A DNA stretch of 8,239 bases from Pedobacter sp. UBA1654 (GTDB lineage Bacteria > Bacteroidota > Bacteroidia > Sphingobacteriales > Sphingobacteriaceae). The position numbers and the translations under genes were made by a program. Below the pieces are notes generated by a model that was not told the DNA's origin, ran no database searches, and was given only the letters and a program-made list of their open reading frames with translations. Positions 1-5,780 of this stretch are shown piece after piece; the stretch's first letter is position 1, and the number at the start of each line of letters is the position of its first letter. The stretch lies in the NCBI GenBank assembly GCA_002320935.1, contig DCLG01000023.1, positions 14,169 to 22,407 of the forward strand, in the 5' to 3' direction.

Positions 1-148
1 TGATCTTTGTAATTCGTATTCCCGGAGCGGAAACCTTCCTCATGATTACCTCATCACCGGGTGCATTGATTGCAAAACCCAGAACATCAAAACCGCAAAC
101 GACATTGGCCACCGTGGCCGGCGCAAAAACTTTTACAGACGCACTCAT
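1..148 (-). CDS. thrB: Homoserine kinase, N-terminal part (cut by window edge)
   Basis: ThrB phosphorylates L-homoserine with ATP to O-phosphohomoserine, the step before threonine synthase, in the cytoplasm. Only the first 49 codons are present; the gene runs off the left edge. Seen in the sequence: the protein begins MSASVKVFAPATVANVVCGF, followed by DVLGFAINAPGDEV. This matches the N-terminal GHMP-kinase strand of homoserine kinases (pattern APAT-AN--GFD-LG-A). The start is supported by the ATGA overlap with thrA: the thrA stop TGA (147-145) shares bases with this ATG (148-146), implying translational coupling. With thrA and the upstream leader it forms a Thr operon, and thrC would be expected beyond the edge. 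The ATP-binding P-loop lies outside the window, so the assignment rests on the N-terminus plus context. Confidence 0.9.
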   Translation of the reverse strand, partial: MSASVKVFAPATVANVVCGFDVLGFAINAPGDEVIMRKVSAPGIRITKI

Positions 149-2592
149 CTTTTTCCAAGGTTTATGATGTCCGCAAATACACCAGCAGCAGTAACCTCGG
201 CACCCGCTCCAGGACCTTTAACCACCATCGGGCGCTGCGAATAACGATTTGTAGTGAAGGATATGATGTTATCACTACCAGACATCATGTAGAAAGGATG
301 ACTCTCATCAACGGTCTGCAGCGTGATCTCTACTTTGCCATTTTCAAGCTTGCCGATATACCGCAATACCTTACCTGCAGCTTCAGCCTGTTGCTTCAAG
401 TTGTCAAAGTAGCTTGCATTATTTTCAAGTTCAGTATAAAATTCATCAACTGAGGATGCCGCCATGCAGGATGCAGGCAGCATGTTTTCAATGCTCACAT
501 CAGCCGCTTCCATCTCGTAACCGGCATCACGTGCCAGAATCAGCATTTTACGCATAAAGTCTTTACCATTAAGGTCGTCCCGTGGGTCAGGTTCTGTAAA
601 CCCCTTCTCCTGTGCTTCACGTACCACATCATGGAACTTTCTGTCGCCTTTAAAATTGTTGAAGATGTAGGAGATGGTGCCCGAAAGTATTGCCTCTATC
701 CTGCTCACCTGATCACCGCTGAGCATCAGATCACGGAGGGTTTTAATGATCGGCAGTCCGGCACCAACATTGGTTTCGTAATAGAACTCCACCCCGAATG
801 TACGCGCAGCCTTTTTGAAGGCCTGATACTGGCTGAAATCTCCTGAATTTCCGATCTTATTGCAGGTTACCACTGAAATGCTGGATTTCAGCACCTGCTC
901 ATAAAAGGCTACGGGTTCTTCACTTGCAGTATTATCTACGAATACACAATTCGGAAGGTTCATTGCCCGCATCTTTTTCACAAAAAGGTGCAGGTCTGCT
1001 TTTTCGGCATATTCCTCCATTGTTGCTTCCCAATTGGAAAGGTCCATGCCCTCCATACTCAGGTGCATTTTACGACTATTGCTCATGCCCATCACTTTAA
1101 CTTCAAGATCATTGTGTTGCGCCAGATAAGGCATTTGTTCGTGAAGCTGGCTGAACAGCGTCTTGCCAATATTTCCTGTACCTAAACAGAATACATGCAG
1201 GGTCTTTTTAAGCTGGGAGAAAAAGGCATCATGTACAGCGTTAACTGCTTTAGATAGATCTTCTTTTGAGAGAATTACAGAGATATTGTACTCCGAAGAG
1301 CCCTGCGCAATGGCCCGGACATTCACACCGTTACGACCCAGGGCGTTGAATAAGCGAGCACTCATGCCCGGTGTATGACGCATGTTTTCACCTACGATAG
1401 CAATTACCGAAAGGTTGCTTTCCATGCCTGGATACTCCAGCTTATTGGTCTGCAGCTCCAGTTCAAACTCCTTATTGATCAATTTTAAAGCCTTCAATGC
1501 ATCATCCGGTTTCACTGCAAAAGTGATGCTGTGCTCTGATGAAGACTGGGTTATGAGGATGATGTTGATCTGCTCGCGCGAAAGCAGCGAAAATAGCCGG
1601 CCACTGAAGCCTGTTTTACCCACCATGCCACTGCCCGAAAGATTGATGATGGTCACTTCATTTATGGAAGAGATCCCTTTGATCGGAAGGTCGGTGGCCT
1701 GGGTATCCGGGCGGATATAGGTACCCTCAAATTCAGGATTGAAGGTATTCTTAATCACAATTGGAATTTTATTCAGGAATGCTGGTGTCATGGTTGGTGG
1801 ATAGATGACCTTAGCCCCGAAATAAGAAAGTTCCATTGCTTCTGTGTAACTCAGTTCTTTCAATGAAAAGGCTTTTTCGACGATTCTTGGATCAGCGGTA
1901 AGCATGCCATTTACATCGGTCCAGATCTGGATCTCTTCTGCGCCAAGTGCGGAGCCCCAGATAGAAGCCGTATGGTCGCTGCCTCCCCTGCCTAATGTGG
2001 TGATCCGACCATCTTCAGAACTGGCAATAAATCCGGTAACGAACAGCAATGATGCCCTGTGACTGTTATAGAAATCCTGAATCAGCAGGTCGGTAAGTTT
2101 GGTATTTACTCTTGCATTGCCAAAGTCTGCATCAGTTTTGATGTAGTCTGAACCATCCACTGCAAGCACATCTTTAAATTGCTGTTTGGCAATATGGGAG
2201 ATGGTGAATGTAGAGCAGCGCTCACCAAAGCTCAGGATCAGGTCCCGTGTCTGGGGGCTAAGTTCTTTAAGTACCGACACAGACTGCAGGATATCTTCCA
2301 ACTGGTTAAAGTAGATGGTCAGTTTACTAAAAACGGGGTTTTGAGCTGTTGCCGGCAGCAGTGCACGCACCACATCAAAGTGACGGTTTTCGATACTCTT
2401 CAGGTCTGGCGTATAATCCTGTTCCTGCCGGGCCTTCTCGGCAATGGCGATTAGCTGGTTGGTCACGCCGCTAAACGCAGAAAGTACTACGATGGGATTA
2501 CCCTTAGGGACTTCAGTTTCCAGAATGCCCAGCAATGCTTTTATACTTGCAACGGATCCTACAGAAGTACCACCAAATTTTAAAATCTTCAT
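145..2592 (-). CDS. thrA: Bifunctional aspartate kinase / homoserine dehydrogenase
   Basis: This fused cytoplasmic enzyme catalyses the first step (aspartate to aspartyl-4-phosphate) and the third step (aspartate semialdehyde to homoserine) of Thr/Met synthesis. The 815 residues are close to the roughly 820 of E. coli ThrA. Domains in order: an amino-acid-kinase domain at about 1-300, with the KFGGTS motif at 5-10 and GRGGSD at 201-206; two ACT-type regulatory repeats at about 312-460, marked by ITQSSSEHSI (347-356) and IAQGSSEYNI (428-437); and homoserine dehydrogenase from about 465, with the Rossmann GTGNIG at 471-476, the conserved TEPDPRDDLNGKD (666-678) and KGPGAG (792-797). The intact ACT pair suggests allosteric feedback, probably by threonine as in ThrA (inference). 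The ATG at 2592 gives the KFGGTS start typical of the family. No Shine-Dalgarno is seen, only the A-rich stretch aacctaaacaac. The gene lies just after the attenuator terminator and overlaps thrB by 4 nt. Confidence 0.97.
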   Translation of the reverse strand: MKILKFGGTSVGSVASIKALLGILETEVPKGNPIVVLSAFSGVTNQLIAIAEKARQEQDYTPDLKSIENRHFDVVRALLPATAQNPVFSKLTIYFNQLEDILQSVSVLKELSPQTRDLILSFGERCSTFTISHIAKQQFKDVLAVDGSDYIKTDADFGNARVNTKLTDLLIQDFYNSHRASLLFVTGFIASSEDGRITTLGRGGSDHTASIWGSALGAEEIQIWTDVNGMLTADPRIVEKAFSLKELSYTEAMELSYFGAKVIYPPTMTPAFLNKIPIVIKNTFNPEFEGTYIRPDTQATDLPIKGISSINEVTIINLSGSGMVGKTGFSGRLFSLLSREQINIILITQSSSEHSITFAVKPDDALKALKLINKEFELELQTNKLEYPGMESNLSVIAIVGENMRHTPGMSARLFNALGRNGVNVRAIAQGSSEYNISVILSKEDLSKAVNAVHDAFFSQLKKTLHVFCLGTGNIGKTLFSQLHEQMPYLAQHNDLEVKVMGMSNSRKMHLSMEGMDLSNWEATMEEYAEKADLHLFVKKMRAMNLPNCVFVDNTASEEPVAFYEQVLKSSISVVTCNKIGNSGDFSQYQAFKKAARTFGVEFYYETNVGAGLPIIKTLRDLMLSGDQVSRIEAILSGTISYIFNNFKGDRKFHDVVREAQEKGFTEPDPRDDLNGKDFMRKMLILARDAGYEMEAADVSIENMLPASCMAASSVDEFYTELENNASYFDNLKQQAEAAGKVLRYIGKLENGKVEITLQTVDESHPFYMMSGSDNIISFTTNRYSQRPMVVKGPGAGAEVTAAGVFADIINLGKR

Positions 2593-2604
2593 GTTGTTTA
2601 GGTT

Positions 2605-2643
2605 AAAAAAAAAGCGCCTTCCCTGTTTAGAGGAAGGCGCTTT
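2605..2643 (-). terminator. Attenuator terminator of the thr operon leader
   Basis: On the minus strand AAAGCGCCTTCC (2643-2632) pairs perfectly with GGAAGGCGCTTT (2622-2611), giving a 12-bp stem around a 9-nt loop (2631-2623). Nine consecutive Ts (2613-2605) start inside the base of the stem and run on from it, which is a textbook intrinsic terminator. It sits only 12 nt before the thrA start and downstream of the thrL-like reading frame. It would therefore stop transcription before the structural genes unless the alternative pairing forms. A simple upstream-gene terminator is unlikely, because the gene on the other side (rsgA) is divergent and nothing but the leader precedes it on this strand. 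Confidence 0.92.
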
Positions 2644-2705
2644 CTATGTTGTTTATCAAATTTATGAACACATTAGATTACCACCCTCCGGTTAGGCCCG
2701 GTGGT
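2632..2705 (-). promoter_or_regulatory. Mutually exclusive leader hairpin and antiterminator (thr attenuator)
   Basis: Two competing pairings can be drawn in the leader RNA. Leader hairpin: ACCACC (2705-2700), which is the last two Thr codons, pairs with GGTGGT (2685-2680), with two further inner pairs (2696/2695 with 2688/2689). Antiterminator: GGAGGGTG (2689-2682) pairs over 8 positions with CGCCTTCC (2639-2632), using two G-U wobbles. The antiterminator uses both the 3' arm of the leader hairpin and the 5' arm of the terminator, so the structures exclude one another. A ribosome stalled on the Thr codons frees 2689-2682 and favours read-through. A ribosome reaching the stop codon (2675-2673) covers that arm and lets the terminator form. 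The pairings are read by eye and energies were not computed. Confidence 0.75.
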
Positions 2706-2744
2706 TGTAATAATAATGCTTGTAATGGTTCTTGAGTTGTACAT
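2673..2744 (-). CDS. thrL: Threonine operon leader peptide (23 residues)
   Basis: A 24-codon frame (ATG 2744-2742, TAA 2675-2673) lies directly upstream of the thrA terminator. The peptide starts MYNSR, continues TITSIIITTT at residues 6-15, and ends GPNRRVVI. In that core nine of ten residues are Thr (five) or Ile (four), encoded by ACC, ACA and ATT. Known for the family: E. coli ThrL is a similarly short Thr/Ile-rich peptide whose translation controls the thr operon by attenuation, because both amino acids derive from this pathway. The product itself probably has no function; its translation senses charged tRNA-Thr and tRNA-Ile. No Shine-Dalgarno is seen; the start is preceded by A-rich gaaaaataca. 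The symbol is given by functional analogy, since such peptides are not reliably homologous between phyla. Confidence 0.82.
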   Translation of the reverse strand: MYNSRTITSIIITTTGPNRRVVI

Positions 2745-2891
2745 TGTATTTTTCACACTAAGTGCGTTGACATAAAGTAAAGTTATATTTTTTACATTAA
2801 CAAATGAATTTCAAATAATTATAAACTCATATCATACAGCAGTGTTTAAATCGGAGCAAAAAGGCATGCTTTTCTTACCTTTACTTAATAT
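2745..2891. other. AT-rich divergent intergenic region, thr leader / rsgA
   Basis: These 147 bases separate the leader peptide from rsgA and contain no convincing reading frame or RNA gene. They should hold two divergent promoters. For rsgA, TACCTTTA (2876-2883) matches TAnnTTTG at 7 of 8 positions but lies only 8 nt before the ATG, which would give a nearly leaderless message; no TTTG is seen at the right distance upstream. No repressor palindrome stands out. Confidence 0.4.
2778..2804 (-). promoter_or_regulatory. Candidate promoter of the thr operon
   Basis: On the minus strand TTTG (2804-2801) is followed after 15 nt by TAACTTTA (2785-2778), a 7/8 match to the Bacteroidota -7 element TAnnTTTG. 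The spacer is shorter than the roughly 19-21 nt usually seen, so this is weak. Initiation near 2771 would leave about 27 nt before the leader peptide ATG, a sensible geometry. The region is very AT-rich, so a chance match is quite possible. Confidence 0.25.
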
Positions 2892-3812
2892 ATGCAAGGA
2901 TTAGTTATCAAATCAACAGGAAGCTGGTACCAGGTACATGCAGAAGACGGTGAAATTTACGATTGCAGGATCAAAGGCAAGTTCAGGATCCAGGGCATAC
3001 AGACGACCAACCCGATTGCGGTGGGCGATCAGGTAAACTTTGAACTGGAGCCGAACTCTGGTAATGGCGTCATTGATAAACTTCATGAACGCAAGAACTA
3101 CATCATCCGGAAGTCGATAAACCTGTCTAAGCAGGCACAGATTATTGCTGCTAATATGGACCAGGCTTTTCTGGTGGTGACACTCGCCTCACCGCGAACA
3201 TCGATGGGATTCATAGACCGCTTTCTGGCAACAGCCGAAGCTTATGGTATTCCTGCCGTTCTGATCTTTAATAAGTTGGATCTGTTCAATGATGCAGGGC
3301 TCGCAATACTGGAAGATTATAAAGCCATTTATGAAAACATTGGCTATCCATGTTACACGGTTTCAGCACTTGAGGGTACCAACATGCATATCATAGAAGA
3401 TTTGCTGAAGGATAAAACCACGCTTTTTTCCGGCCACTCCGGTGTAGGAAAATCAAGCCTGATCAATGCGTTAATGCCAGATCTGGACATCAAAACCGGA
3501 GAAGTATCCGAGGCGAGTGATAAGGGACAGCATACAACGACCTTTGCAGAGATGCATGAACTGCCTTTTGGGGGCTATCTGATTGATACGCCAGGAATCA
3601 GGGAGTTGGGAATCTTTGATATCCGGCCGGAAGAGTTAGGACATTACTTCGTGGAAATGCGCGCATTACTCAACCAGTGCAAATTCCACAACTGTCGACA
3701 TGTAAATGAACCGGGGTGTGCGGTGACCAAAGCCGTAGAGGAAGGCGAAATTGAACTGAGCAGGTACGAAAGTTACCTGAGCATTTATCACGGAAACGAA
3801 ACCAGAGCTTAA
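2892..3812 (+). CDS. rsgA: Small ribosomal subunit biogenesis GTPase RsgA
   Basis: RsgA (YjeQ/YloQ family) is a cytoplasmic GTPase that binds the nearly mature 30S subunit and acts as a late assembly checkpoint. Seen: an N-terminal OB-fold region at about 1-70; a circularly permuted GTPase with the motifs in the diagnostic order G4 NKLD (127-130), G5 SAL (158-160), G1 GHSGVGKS (181-188), the switch region KGQHTTT (211-217) and G3 DTPG (232-235); then a zinc-binding cluster C263-x4-C268-x-H270-x5-C276. The 306 residues are normal for the family. The ATG at 2892 gives the usual short lead into the OB fold, with no Shine-Dalgarno. It heads a unit with dtd, whose ATG begins after a single intervening base. 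All catalytic motifs are intact. Confidence 0.97.
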   Translation: MQGLVIKSTGSWYQVHAEDGEIYDCRIKGKFRIQGIQTTNPIAVGDQVNFELEPNSGNGVIDKLHERKNYIIRKSINLSKQAQIIAANMDQAFLVVTLASPRTSMGFIDRFLATAEAYGIPAVLIFNKLDLFNDAGLAILEDYKAIYENIGYPCYTVSALEGTNMHIIEDLLKDKTTLFSGHSGVGKSSLINALMPDLDIKTGEVSEASDKGQHTTTFAEMHELPFGGYLIDTPGIRELGIFDIRPEELGHYFVEMRALLNQCKFHNCRHVNEPGCAVTKAVEEGEIELSRYESYLSIYHGNETRA

Positions 3813-3813
3813 T

Positions 3814-4266
3814 ATGCGGGCGATTATACAAAGGGTAACGGAGGCGAGCTGCACCGTAGAAGGACAAGTTACAGGCGCCATTGAACAAGGCTTTTTGGTA
3901 CTGCTGGGTGTTGAAGATGCCGATGATCAGGAGGATCTGGAATGGCTGGCACAAAAGATTGCGGGTATGCGGATTTTCAGTGATGAAAATGGACTGATGA
4001 ACAAATCCCTGGCAGATGTTAATGGTAATATACTATTGATTAGTCAGTTTACATTGTTTGCTGCAACCAAGAAAGGTAATAGGCCGGGATTTACAAGAGC
4101 TGCAAGGCCAGATAAAGCGATCCCTATGTATGAAAGCATGATTAAAAAATTGTCTTCCTTAATTGACAAAGAAATACAAACCGGGGTGTTTGGTGCTGAC
4201 ATGAAGATCAGATTGCTTAACGATGGTCCGGTAACCATTACAATAGATACTAAAAACAAAGAATAA
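3814..4266 (+). CDS. dtd: D-aminoacyl-tRNA deacylase
   Basis: Dtd hydrolyses D-amino acids, and also mischarged glycine, from tRNA, and so guards protein synthesis against wrong stereochemistry. The 150 residues match the family length. Seen: the start MRAIIQRVTEASCTVEGQ typical of DTD; the active-site motif SQFTL at 77-81 with the conserved Thr80; TGVFGADM at 123-130; and the C-terminal NDGPVT at 136-141, which carries the Gly-Pro pair that excludes L-substrates by its backbone. The start follows the rsgA stop by one base (TAA-T-ATG) and the stop is one base before the next gene, so the three are almost surely one transcript with translational coupling. It shares with rsgA a broad role in translation quality. 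Confidence 0.96.
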   Translation: MRAIIQRVTEASCTVEGQVTGAIEQGFLVLLGVEDADDQEDLEWLAQKIAGMRIFSDENGLMNKSLADVNGNILLISQFTLFAATKKGNRPGFTRAARPDKAIPMYESMIKKLSSLIDKEIQTGVFGADMKIRLLNDGPVTITIDTKNKE

Positions 4267-4267
4267 G

Positions 4268-4594
4268 ATGACCATCAAAGAAGCGCAGGAAGCCGTTGAT
4301 CAATGGATCAACAAAACTGGTGTACGTTACTTTAATGAGCTGACCAACACCGCCATACTGATGGAAGAGGTTGGTGAGGTCGCCAGAATTATGTCGAGGA
4401 AGTATGGTGAGCAATCTTTTAAGAAGAGTGATGAGGCCGTGGATCTGGGCGGGGAAATGGCGGATGTGTTGTTTGTGCTGATCTGTCTGGCGAACCAAAC
4501 GGGCATTGACCTGACGGAAGCGTTGGAGCAGAATATGCAAAAGAAAAGCATCAGAGATGCCGACAGGCATCATAATAATCCGAAGTTGAGATAA
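4268..4594 (+). CDS. MazG-like nucleotide pyrophosphohydrolase
   Basis: This is a small all-alpha NTP pyrophosphatase of the MazG/dUTPase-like superfamily, expected to cleave nucleoside triphosphates to monophosphate and pyrophosphate with Mg2+. Its true substrate cannot be read from sequence. Seen in 108 residues: the metal-binding ExxE motif E34-V-G-E37 inside LMEEVGEVAR, and the second motif E63-M-A-D66 inside DLGGEMADVLFV. Together these give the EExxE...ExxD signature of single-domain MazG proteins. It is about half the length of tandem-domain MazG from E. coli. The ATG begins one base after the dtd stop, making it the last gene of the rsgA-dtd unit, followed by a strong terminator. A house-cleaning role against aberrant nucleotides fits the context but is inference. 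Confidence 0.9.
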   Translation: MTIKEAQEAVDQWINKTGVRYFNELTNTAILMEEVGEVARIMSRKYGEQSFKKSDEAVDLGGEMADVLFVLICLANQTGIDLTEALEQNMQKKSIRDADRHHNNPKLR

Positions 4595-4643
4595 AAGCAA
4601 TATCTCAATATCTTTTCTACAGTTAAAAAGCTGAACATACGAA

Positions 4644-4679
4644 AAAGCGCCTGATCATATTATATGATACAGGCGCTTT
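4644..4679. terminator. Bidirectional intrinsic terminator between convergent units
   Basis: AAAGCGCCTG (4644-4653) pairs perfectly with CAGGCGCTTT (4670-4679). After one bulged A (4669), the inner arms ATCATA (4654-4659) and TATGAT (4663-4668) extend the stem to 16 bp around a 3-nt loop. On the plus strand the stem ends in TTT and is followed by ACTTTTT. On the minus strand the same hairpin ends in a run of five Ts (4646-4642). It can therefore end both the rsgA-dtd-mazG transcript and the greA-HIT transcript that converge here. Confidence 0.92.
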
Positions 4680-4700
4680 ACTTTTTAAGCGTAAAACAAT

Positions 4701-5099
4701 TTATAAAGTCAACGCTGCTTTAATCTTCTGCGCGGCTTCTTCCAGCTCCTCCTGTGTAGGATTAAGCTTAGGCTTGCTGAAGTTCATGTCGCTGACATAA
4801 TTCATTGGAATCAGGTGAATGTGCACATGTGGCACTTCAAGTCCGATCACCGCCATACCCACCTTGATACAAGGGAAAGATTTCTTTATGCCTTCGGCTA
4901 CAATCTTGGCAAATAAGGTTAAGCCGAAATAGCTTTCCTCGTCCATATCAAAAATGTAATCTATTTCTTTCTTTGGAATAACCAGGACATGCCCCATTGT
5001 TAAAGGATTGATGTCCAGGAATGCCAGGAACTCTGTCGTTTCTGCAACAACATGTGCGGGGATCTCGCCGTCTACGATTTTTGAAAAGATGGTTGCCAT
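4701..5099 (-). CDS. HIT-family nucleotide-binding hydrolase (HINT-like)
   Basis: This is a histidine-triad protein. The family hydrolyses nucleoside phosphoramidates, AMP-lysine and related adenylated compounds through a covalent nucleotidyl-histidine; the physiological substrate in bacteria is unsettled. Seen in 132 residues: the N-terminal SKIVDGEIPAHVVAE typical of the HINT branch (6-20), the segment NPLTMGHVLVIPKKE (31-45), and the triad HVHIHLIP with H91, H93 and H95. H95 is in the usual place of the nucleophile. Length and motifs are complete. The start ATG at 5099 is 10 nt after the greA stop, so it is probably co-transcribed with greA; no Shine-Dalgarno is visible. Transcription ends at the shared hairpin downstream. 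Confidence 0.94.
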   Translation of the reverse strand: MATIFSKIVDGEIPAHVVAETTEFLAFLDINPLTMGHVLVIPKKEIDYIFDMDEESYFGLTLFAKIVAEGIKKSFPCIKVGMAVIGLEVPHVHIHLIPMNYVSDMNFSKPKLNPTQEELEEAAQKIKAALTL

Positions 5100-5109
5100 A
5101 TATGTATTA

Positions 5110-5583
5110 TTACCTGCTGATTTCTAATATTTCAAACTCCATTTTACCTGCAGGAACCTGGATTTCTGCTTTATCACCTACTGATTTACCCAATAATCCC
5201 TGTGCGATAGGTGATTTTACGGAGATCTTTCCAGTCTTTAGATCTGCTTCTGTTTCGGCTACCAACTGGTAGGTCATGGTTGCACCGTTTTTTACGTTCT
5301 TGATCTTAACGATAGATAAAGCAAGAACCTTCGATGTATCCAGTTTCGACTCATCAATTAAACGTGCATTGGCAAGTGTGCCCTCTAATTTGGAAATTTT
5401 GGCTTCATGCAAGCCTTGTGCTTCTTTTGCTGCGTCATATTCTGCGTTCTCGGAAAGATCACCTTTATCTCGTGCTTCAGCTATTTGCTTAGATATCATC
5501 TGCCTCCCCTTCGTCTTCATATACTGTAATTCCTGCTTTAGTTTATCTAAACCATCTTGGGTATAATAAGTAACCTCTGTCAT
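5110..5583 (-). CDS. greA: Transcript cleavage (elongation) factor GreA
   Basis: GreA enters the secondary channel of RNA polymerase and stimulates cleavage of backtracked RNA, rescuing stalled elongation complexes. The 157 residues match E. coli GreA (158). Seen: an N-terminal antiparallel coiled coil at about 8-77 whose tip carries GDLSENAEY (41-49); D42 and E45 correspond to the catalytic acidic pair that positions Mg2+ in GreA. The C-terminal FKBP-like domain follows, with SPIAQGLLGKSVGD at 124-137. The ATG at 5583 is well supported by the family N-terminus (YYTQDGLDKLKQEL). The gene is first in a unit with the HIT protein and is preceded by a hairpin-containing leader, described separately. 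Confidence 0.97.
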   Translation of the reverse strand: MTEVTYYTQDGLDKLKQELQYMKTKGRQMISKQIAEARDKGDLSENAEYDAAKEAQGLHEAKISKLEGTLANARLIDESKLDTSKVLALSIVKIKNVKNGATMTYQLVAETEADLKTGKISVKSPIAQGLLGKSVGDKAEIQVPAGKMEFEILEISR

Positions 5584-5611
5584 AGCTCAATTTATTTTAT
5601 GATTCCTATAA

Positions 5612-5654
5612 AAAACAAACAAGACTACATCGGCTCTTCGCCTACATAGTCTTG
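5612..5654 (-). terminator. Hairpin with U-tract in the greA leader (terminator or attenuator)
   Basis: On the minus strand CAAGACTA (5654-5647) pairs with TAGTCTTG (5627-5620). Inside is a symmetric 4x4 internal loop, then a 3-bp stem GGC/GCC closing a 5-nt loop (5639-5635). It is followed by TTTGTTTTTT, giving the form of an intrinsic terminator with a moderate stem. It ends about 36 nt before the greA ATG. It may end read-through from the rsmA unit, or, since a better promoter candidate lies upstream of it, it may act within the greA message. Confidence 0.65.
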
Positions 5655-5666
5655 CTTCAATGAAAA

Positions 5667-5698
5667 CGAAGATAACAGCCTGTATTTACAAATGCAAA
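5667..5698 (-). promoter_or_regulatory. greA: Candidate greA promoter (Bacteroidota type)
   Basis: On the minus strand TTTG (5698-5695) is followed after 20 nt by TATCTTCG (5674-5667), a 7/8 match to the -7 element TAnnTTTG. Motif and spacing both fit the Bacteroidota primary sigma factor, making it the best promoter candidate in the window. Initiation would fall near 5660, just before the leader hairpin that begins at 5654. Confidence 0.45.
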
Positions 5699-5780
5699 TC
5701 TTTTTGCCGAACGTGCAGCTTGTACTATAGGAATATGGTCCGGAATTTCTTAGCTGGTTCTTCAGCGCATGCAACGTTGA

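Noticed and set aside
70..453. Plus-strand reading frame opposite thrB/thrA
   Set aside because: It is antisense to the well-supported thrA and thrB coding sequence, has no recognisable protein features and looks like a frame shadow. The other plus-strand frames between 631 and 2695 are rejected for the same reason.
2444..2695. Plus-strand frame crossing the thr leader
   Set aside because: It runs antisense through the thrA start and the attenuator hairpin; the minus-strand reading explains every conserved element there.
2745..2891. Riboswitch or T-box in the thr/rsgA gap
   Set aside because: No conserved riboswitch core or T-box sequence is visible; the region is AT-rich without long stems, and the attenuator downstream is enough to explain Thr control.
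5699..5780. Possible terminator directly after the dehydrogenase gene
   Set aside because: Short palindromes such as CAACGTTG and GCATGC are present, but there is no stem followed by a T-run; the first terminator-like hairpin on this strand is at 5654-5620.
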